Assembly (NCBI RefSeq): GCF_002252445.1
Contig: NZ_NNRJ01000014.1
Span: forward strand, 104,660 to 168,659
Direction of reading: 5' to 3'
Origin: Brucella thiophenivorans
GTDB taxonomy: Bacteria; Pseudomonadota; Alphaproteobacteria; Rhizobiales; Rhizobiaceae
DNA: 64,000 nt
The notes beneath the pieces are model-generated. The model was given only the letters and a program-made list of their open reading frames with translations, was not told the origin of the DNA and did no database searches. Shown here piece by piece: positions 61,301 through 64,000 of this stretch. How positions within the stretch are numbered: the first letter of the stretch is position 1; each line of letters opens with the position of its first letter. Made by a program: the position numbers and the translations under genes.

Positions 61301-61928
61301 CCACAGCGATAACTATCATCTTGGAATCTATGGCGGTACTCAATGGGATGCAACGCTGCTCAAAGCAGGGCTGGCTTATAGCTGGCACAAAATCGAAACC
61401 GATCATTTTGTCGCCTTTCCGGGCTTTTCAGAAAACCTTGATGCAAATTACAGCGCAAATAGCTTCCAGGCCTTTGGTGAACTCTCACATCGTTTCGATC
61501 TGAACGAAACAGTCATTGAGCCATTTGCGAATGTTGCTGTGGTGCGACTGCAAACCGACCGGTTTAATGAGAATGGTGGCAATGCCGCGCTTCAGATCGG
61601 AAAAGAAACGACGACGACCACTTTCACCACGCTTGGTCTTCGCGCTTCCGCTCCCGTCGTATTTGGTAGCATGAATGCGAAGCTCAACGGCACTGTCGGT
61701 TGGCAGCACGCCTATGGCGACACTATACCGACCACAGCCGCTGCATTTGACGATGGAATGGTCTTTGAAGTCGCTGGCGCGCCAATTTCTAAAGACACCG
61801 CGATTATCAAGGCTGGGTTTGACATAAATCTCGGCAACCAGACCACGTTAGGTCTCGAATATTCAGGTCAGTATGGTTCGAATTTTAATCAAAACTCGGG
61901 TAAAGCCAAGCTTAGCGTAAAGTTTTAG
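58329..61928 (+). CDS. Autotransporter with endonuclease/exonuclease/phosphatase (EEP) passenger
   Basis: Type Va secreted enzyme candidate, 1199 residues. The signal peptide ends TPAGAA|ES near residue 36. An EEP-fold domain (about 38-385) has the expected metal/catalytic motifs: LNIWN (46-50), MQEI with Glu75, His149 in TVHLD, GDFN (181-184), DHFLVS (331-336) and SDHEP (373-377). EEP enzymes include DNase I, sphingomyelinase and inositol-phosphate phosphatases. Autotransporter-associated beta-helix repeats follow (about 550-720, with GAGTLILGQSNNYTGGT and SGTGILVLNGSNNYTGGT). A C-terminal barrel (about 930-1199) ends in phenylalanine (KLSVKF). GAGGG precedes the ATG closely. Divergent DeoR gene; terminator downstream. 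Confidence 0.88.
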   Translation: MLLGTTKRNRKLLALTAQLLCGVAGAGIAATPAGAAESYDIRVMTLNIWNKFKQNPELTADFMKAANFDVLGMQEINGSTYVTRIPDFLQTAGRGSYGNVQIGDVGIISRLPGTFGTLNLGGSTQGRFVSYTQLDAQGSRPKTLIGTVHLDYADGSTGRLSEAKALNTWAKGSTQPIIVMGDFNAGDVSERGLHHIDAQIRLMQQSDGNNFYRDLTRQYILNANQPTMRAVIQEAYAGQNIDNLTWKQWGDALSAAYKAGKDVGLAEETYAVDNNLPVTMNVLKKQYMLLQTDAVREGFKPHDLNDGSTTWPSAGEDATNTWASWDRAKIDHFLVSRPFGKWYEIVDDPADPYTGVIKDVKVTRPGRQPEAISDHEPVAHDFRWVGPQLDTYSENQVQKTRLVWGTNAYGFADKNKEFVLTRNNHRTDLYLGQISDANGKPVLNNLTLEEKKTLLNCDSTDARFEQAIEDYCIDDHSFIGETAVTDGGTILVSEDAALGNANARLRLIGGGLRITGSDMKTLDRTVSLEGLGWIDIANANSRVTLLQQATGEGALLKRGAGTLILGQSNNYTGGTLVEGGVLQAGADGAFVNNTAFAVNGGKLDLNNFNVSMSSLMGEGGILSLGSADLTINQSANTRFDGNIDGTGSLTKSGTGILVLNGSNNYTGGTTVKEGGLVIGDASHSGAFLGGVVSVENGAHLGGAGFIGGLYAGAGSIIAPGNSIGTLKVAGDLTFDAAATYVAEIDASGKSDRIDVSGTATLGGAKVYIEKAAGTYMPGKRYTLLSAEGGITGSFGDLSQNMPFVDLGLAYDANNVYLDLARNDVDFVSTAKTGNQRSVALAVEALGAGNAVYDTVVMQDSEDNVRRAFNALSGEIHASTKTAIINDSSIVRDAVMDRIGAAFVGAGQSAASSSVATDKASAQVSVARAAIWGQALGQWSETRADGSVGKLKQSTGGFVAGYDAEVVENWRLGALAGYSRTSFDVNARSSSGHSDNYHLGIYGGTQWDATLLKAGLAYSWHKIETDHFVAFPGFSENLDANYSANSFQAFGELSHRFDLNETVIEPFANVAVVRLQTDRFNENGGNAALQIGKETTTTTFTTLGLRASAPVVFGSMNAKLNGTVGWQHAYGDTIPTTAAAFDDGMVFEVAGAPISKDTAIIKAGFDINLGNQTTLGLEYSGQYGSNFNQNSGKAKLSVKF

Positions 61929-61948
61929 ACCTTATTGAATAAGTTTAT

Positions 61949-61979
61949 GACCGGTGAGATATTAATTTTCTCACCGGTC
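61949..61979 (+). terminator. Terminator after the EEP autotransporter
   Basis: GACCGGTGAGA-TATTAATTT-TCTCACCGGTC, an 11-bp perfect stem 20 bp after the stop, followed by ATATTGTT. Confidence 0.75.
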
Positions 61980-62159
61980 ATATTGTTGAATTCAACTCAG
62001 CACATGGTTCGGCTATGTACGGGAGCGGTAAGAACATTTAGGAAATATATCCAAAAACCTTGGCAAAATTGATTGGTAATTTTCTACTCTTGACCCAAGC
62101 GTGACTGACCTGAGCATCCTCGCCTTGCACATCGAACAAAGTGATAATATCCGATCAAA

Positions 62160-62999
62160 TTATCTTCTATTGAATCGAACAGGTGCAGTAATGATCTTAT
62201 TTGCACCTGGAGGCGGTGCGGGAACGGGCGAGGCACGCTGCACAAGAGACAGCACTTCATTGTCCAGTTCGAACCAGCCTGAAGACTTTGCAAGGGATGC
62301 AGACAAAACCTTACCCGTATCGTCAATCTGAAAGCGGACATAAACCACGCCTTCCTCGCGACGTGATCTTGCGCCTGAAGGATATTTCTTTCGGCGTTCG
62401 AGATGCGCCATTAAACGCGACTGCCAGCGGGCTGGCGTTATTGTGGAGGCAAACAGCCCCGATGCAGATTGCCGTGCCGCGTTGCGGTTTGACTGTTTAA
62501 CCTGCGCTTGCGCTTGTACCGCTTGCTTTGAGGATGCCTGCTGCTGAGGCTTCTTGACCAGCTTTTCTTTCTGAACAATCTCTTTCTTTCGCTGTGGTGG
62601 CTTCGGTTTTGCGGATGGAAGCGGAACCTCCACTTTATCGAGCTGTGTCAGTTCCTCTTCCAGTTCTTCCTGTTCCACAAGCTGGGGCTCGTCTTGAACC
62701 GCTTCCTGCTCAGGCTCATCAACAGGTTCCTCAATCTTTTCAACGGGCGCACTTGCATCCGCAGTTATCTCATCAGCCGAAACTTCGTTTTCTTCCGTCA
62801 TGGCCGCTTCCGGCATGTCCGCAAGTTCGATCATGATGGCAGCAGGGGGCGCGTTATCGGCAGCAAGCATTTCGGGCTGACGCAAAAGCCACATCGCAGT
62901 GCCGACATGCACCGATAACACAATCAGGCTTGCCCCAGCCCAAAGTACAAATTCGGTTGACCAGCCAATTGTCCGTCCATGATCCGAAGCACCATTCAT
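62160..62999 (-). CDS. TonB-family energy transducer
   Basis: Periplasm-spanning protein, 279 residues from ATG 62999 (MNGASDHGRTIGW). One N-terminal membrane helix (FVLWAGASLIVLSVHVGTAMWLL, about 18-40) is followed by a Glu/Pro-rich and then Lys/Gln-rich rod (about 75-190). The C-terminal TonB domain (about 200-279) contains RLMAHLERRKKYPSGARSRR, the YP box, and VYVRFQIDDTGKVLSASLAKSSG. It energises TonB-dependent receptors for iron or B12. exbB and exbD are not visible, though the window ends nearby. Its ATG overlaps the Rrf2 stop by 4 bp. Confidence 0.9.
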   Translation of the reverse strand: MNGASDHGRTIGWSTEFVLWAGASLIVLSVHVGTAMWLLRQPEMLAADNAPPAAIMIELADMPEAAMTEENEVSADEITADASAPVEKIEEPVDEPEQEAVQDEPQLVEQEELEEELTQLDKVEVPLPSAKPKPPQRKKEIVQKEKLVKKPQQQASSKQAVQAQAQVKQSNRNAARQSASGLFASTITPARWQSRLMAHLERRKKYPSGARSRREEGVVYVRFQIDDTGKVLSASLAKSSGWFELDNEVLSLVQRASPVPAPPPGANKIITAPVRFNRR

Positions 63000-63511
63000 G
63001 ATGCATCTACAACGAAAGGCAACGACGCATGATCGCCTTTGCGTCGAAGCTCTGATAACATCTGTCCATGATTGATGAGATTGCGCAGATCGCAATCGAG
63101 ACAGGCAAGCCGTCCGTCACTGGTTTCAATGCTCAGATCGGCAATAGTGAAATCGTCAAAGGCTGCAACAAAGGAACGCATTGCTGCTTGCAACAACATA
63201 CCAAAAGCAGAATTCCCGCCAGCTTCCTTCGATGCCTGCGCGTGAACACCAAAGCCCGGCTGAACCAATCGCAACACTGTGCCGACATTGATTGTATAAG
63301 CCGGTTGCGCCAGACGAATACCACCGCCGCGTCCACGTGTGCCAACCAGAAAGCCATGATGGATCAAATCTGTCACGATCTGCGCAGCATGATCTTTCGT
63401 GGTGCCGGTTGCCTCTGCTGCTTCACGCGTCGTAACAGCATCGCCATTGGCTGCTCTCGCGCATAAAACGAGAACCTCAATAGAAAGCTCGGCCTGTCTG
63501 GTAAATCGCAT
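62996..63511 (-). CDS. Rrf2-family transcriptional regulator
   Basis: A 171-residue Rrf2-type winged-HTH protein: MRFTRQAELSIEVLVLCARA, then TTREAAEATGTTKDHAAQIVTDL as the recognition region and GRGGGIRLAQPAYTINVGTVLRLV as the wing and start of the effector part. Cysteines are at 17, 137 and 140 only, so the three-Cys Fe-S pattern of RirA, NsrR and IscR (near 91-106) is missing. CLDCDLRN (137-144) could bind metal differently. It is coupled to the TonB gene by an ATGA overlap. Confidence 0.87.
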   Translation of the reverse strand: MRFTRQAELSIEVLVLCARAANGDAVTTREAAEATGTTKDHAAQIVTDLIHHGFLVGTRGRGGGIRLAQPAYTINVGTVLRLVQPGFGVHAQASKEAGGNSAFGMLLQAAMRSFVAAFDDFTIADLSIETSDGRLACLDCDLRNLINHGQMLSELRRKGDHASLPFVVDAS

Positions 63512-63522
63512 TACAACAATCT

Positions 63523-63990
63523 TTATTCTGTATCGGATGTCATTCTACGATCCTGAGGCCCCATAAAAAGCAGCACAACCGCACAGAAAAGCACATTAAT
63601 CACCAGTTCCAACGCAAGCAGGTGCGGCTCAAAAGCAAGTCCCACAAGGCAGATCAGAACGATCAATGAAAGCAGGGCGCAGCGGAATACCACAGGCACA
63701 GCATTTGTAGCCCGCCATGCTTGGATTATGCGGCGCATACTTCTGGTCGTTTGAAACCACCGCAATGTTTTGGGAGACAGCTGCACAAAACAAAGTGTGG
63801 CGCAAAAGGCAAACAGAGCTGAAGGCATCAAAGACAGTTGCAGGCCAATCAATGCCGCTAATACCAGCAAAAGCCCCAGCGCCAGATAGCCGGCCCGTTG
63901 TCCCTCGTCGGGATAAGCTGATAGCGATACACTTCTCGCCGCTATGGTGAAGTCAGAGACATCCATGGAAAATCTCGCGAACAAGCCCAT
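63523..63990 (-). CDS. Four-helix membrane protein of unknown function (may continue past window)
   Basis: At least 155 residues. Hydrophobic helices include YLALGLLLVLAALIGLQLSL, SALFAFCATLCFVQL, VVFRCALLSLIVLICLVGLA and ALELVINVLFCAVVLLFMG, with a basic cytoplasmic loop (TTRSMRRIIQAWR). I do not recognise the family. Starts are possible at 63990 and 63966, and the frame stays open to the window edge, so it may be longer. It ends 11 bp before the Rrf2 gene, suggesting one operon of membrane protein - Rrf2 - TonB. Confidence 0.7.
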   Translation of the reverse strand: MGLFARFSMDVSDFTIAARSVSLSAYPDEGQRAGYLALGLLLVLAALIGLQLSLMPSALFAFCATLCFVQLSPKTLRWFQTTRSMRRIIQAWRATNAVPVVFRCALLSLIVLICLVGLAFEPHLLALELVINVLFCAVVLLFMGPQDRRMTSDTE

Positions 63991-64000
63991 GAACGCGACG

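Overview
The window looks like a chromosomal segment from the Brucellaceae, most likely the Ochrobactrum/Brucella group. I base this on remembered families, not on a database search. The supports are a lipoprotein closely matching Brucella Omp19, an mdh-sucCDAB operon, a cobT-cobS-J-protein-bolA block, aroK-aroB next to xerD, and many dispersed palindromic intergenic repeats of about 105 bp that resemble the Bru-RS elements. The species cannot be fixed from the sequence alone.

Region 1 (1-36.8 kb) is mainly conserved core genome. The minus-strand operon mdh-sucC-sucD-sucA-sucB (sucB cut by the left edge) covers the malate, succinyl-CoA and 2-oxoglutarate steps of the TCA cycle and has a good promoter before mdh. 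Next come zapE, omp19, and the plus-strand block dapF-mtaB-ftsY-ispZ-gloB (lysine/peptidoglycan precursor, tRNA modification, SRP receptor, septation, methylglyoxal detoxification). A Zn/Cd/Pb efflux ATPase is divergent from its MerR regulator, with a recognisable MerR operator. Then follow a DUF3108 protein, rpmB, a YhhQ-type transporter, an SDR, the CobST cobaltochelatase subunits, a J-domain protein, bolA, a ClbS-like gene coupled to aroB, aroK, a small membrane protein, xerD, accA, a lipoprotein L,D-transpeptidase, a TusA-like protein, a histidine-rich CobW GTPase, a D-Ala-D-Ala carboxypeptidase, an M20 amidohydrolase and tRNA-Arg(CCT).

Region 2 (36.8-50.8 kb) is accessory. It starts with a lone HsdR_N-like (PD-(D/E)XK) protein just after the tRNA. 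A catabolic cluster follows: a minus-strand operon lacI - gfo/idh - CoA-transferase - enoyl-CoA hydratase - aldehyde dehydrogenase - GMC oxidoreductase - SDR - GMC oxidoreductase, with mostly overlapping or abutting genes, and a divergent DUF993 gene. An 18-bp palindrome lies exactly in the 17-bp spacer of the lacI promoter, and a 15/18 copy lies in the equivalent place before DUF993. This points to one LacI-controlled regulon for an unidentified, probably sugar-like or cyclic alcohol substrate. No transporter is present.

Region 3 (50.8-64 kb) is a surface and uptake region: a HAF-repeat autotransporter, a luciferase-like monooxygenase, an orphan ABC substrate-binding protein, an IS630-type transposase relic interrupted by a repeat, and a DeoR regulator divergent from a 1199-residue autotransporter. 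The passenger of the latter is an endonuclease/exonuclease/phosphatase-fold enzyme with its expected catalytic motifs visible. Two matching ATGT-N10-ACAT sites 71 bp apart lie between regulator and autotransporter. The window ends with an operon of a four-helix membrane protein, an Rrf2-type regulator and a TonB protein. The most novel-looking items are the DeoR/EEP-autotransporter pair and the LacI/DUF993/GMC/CoA cluster.
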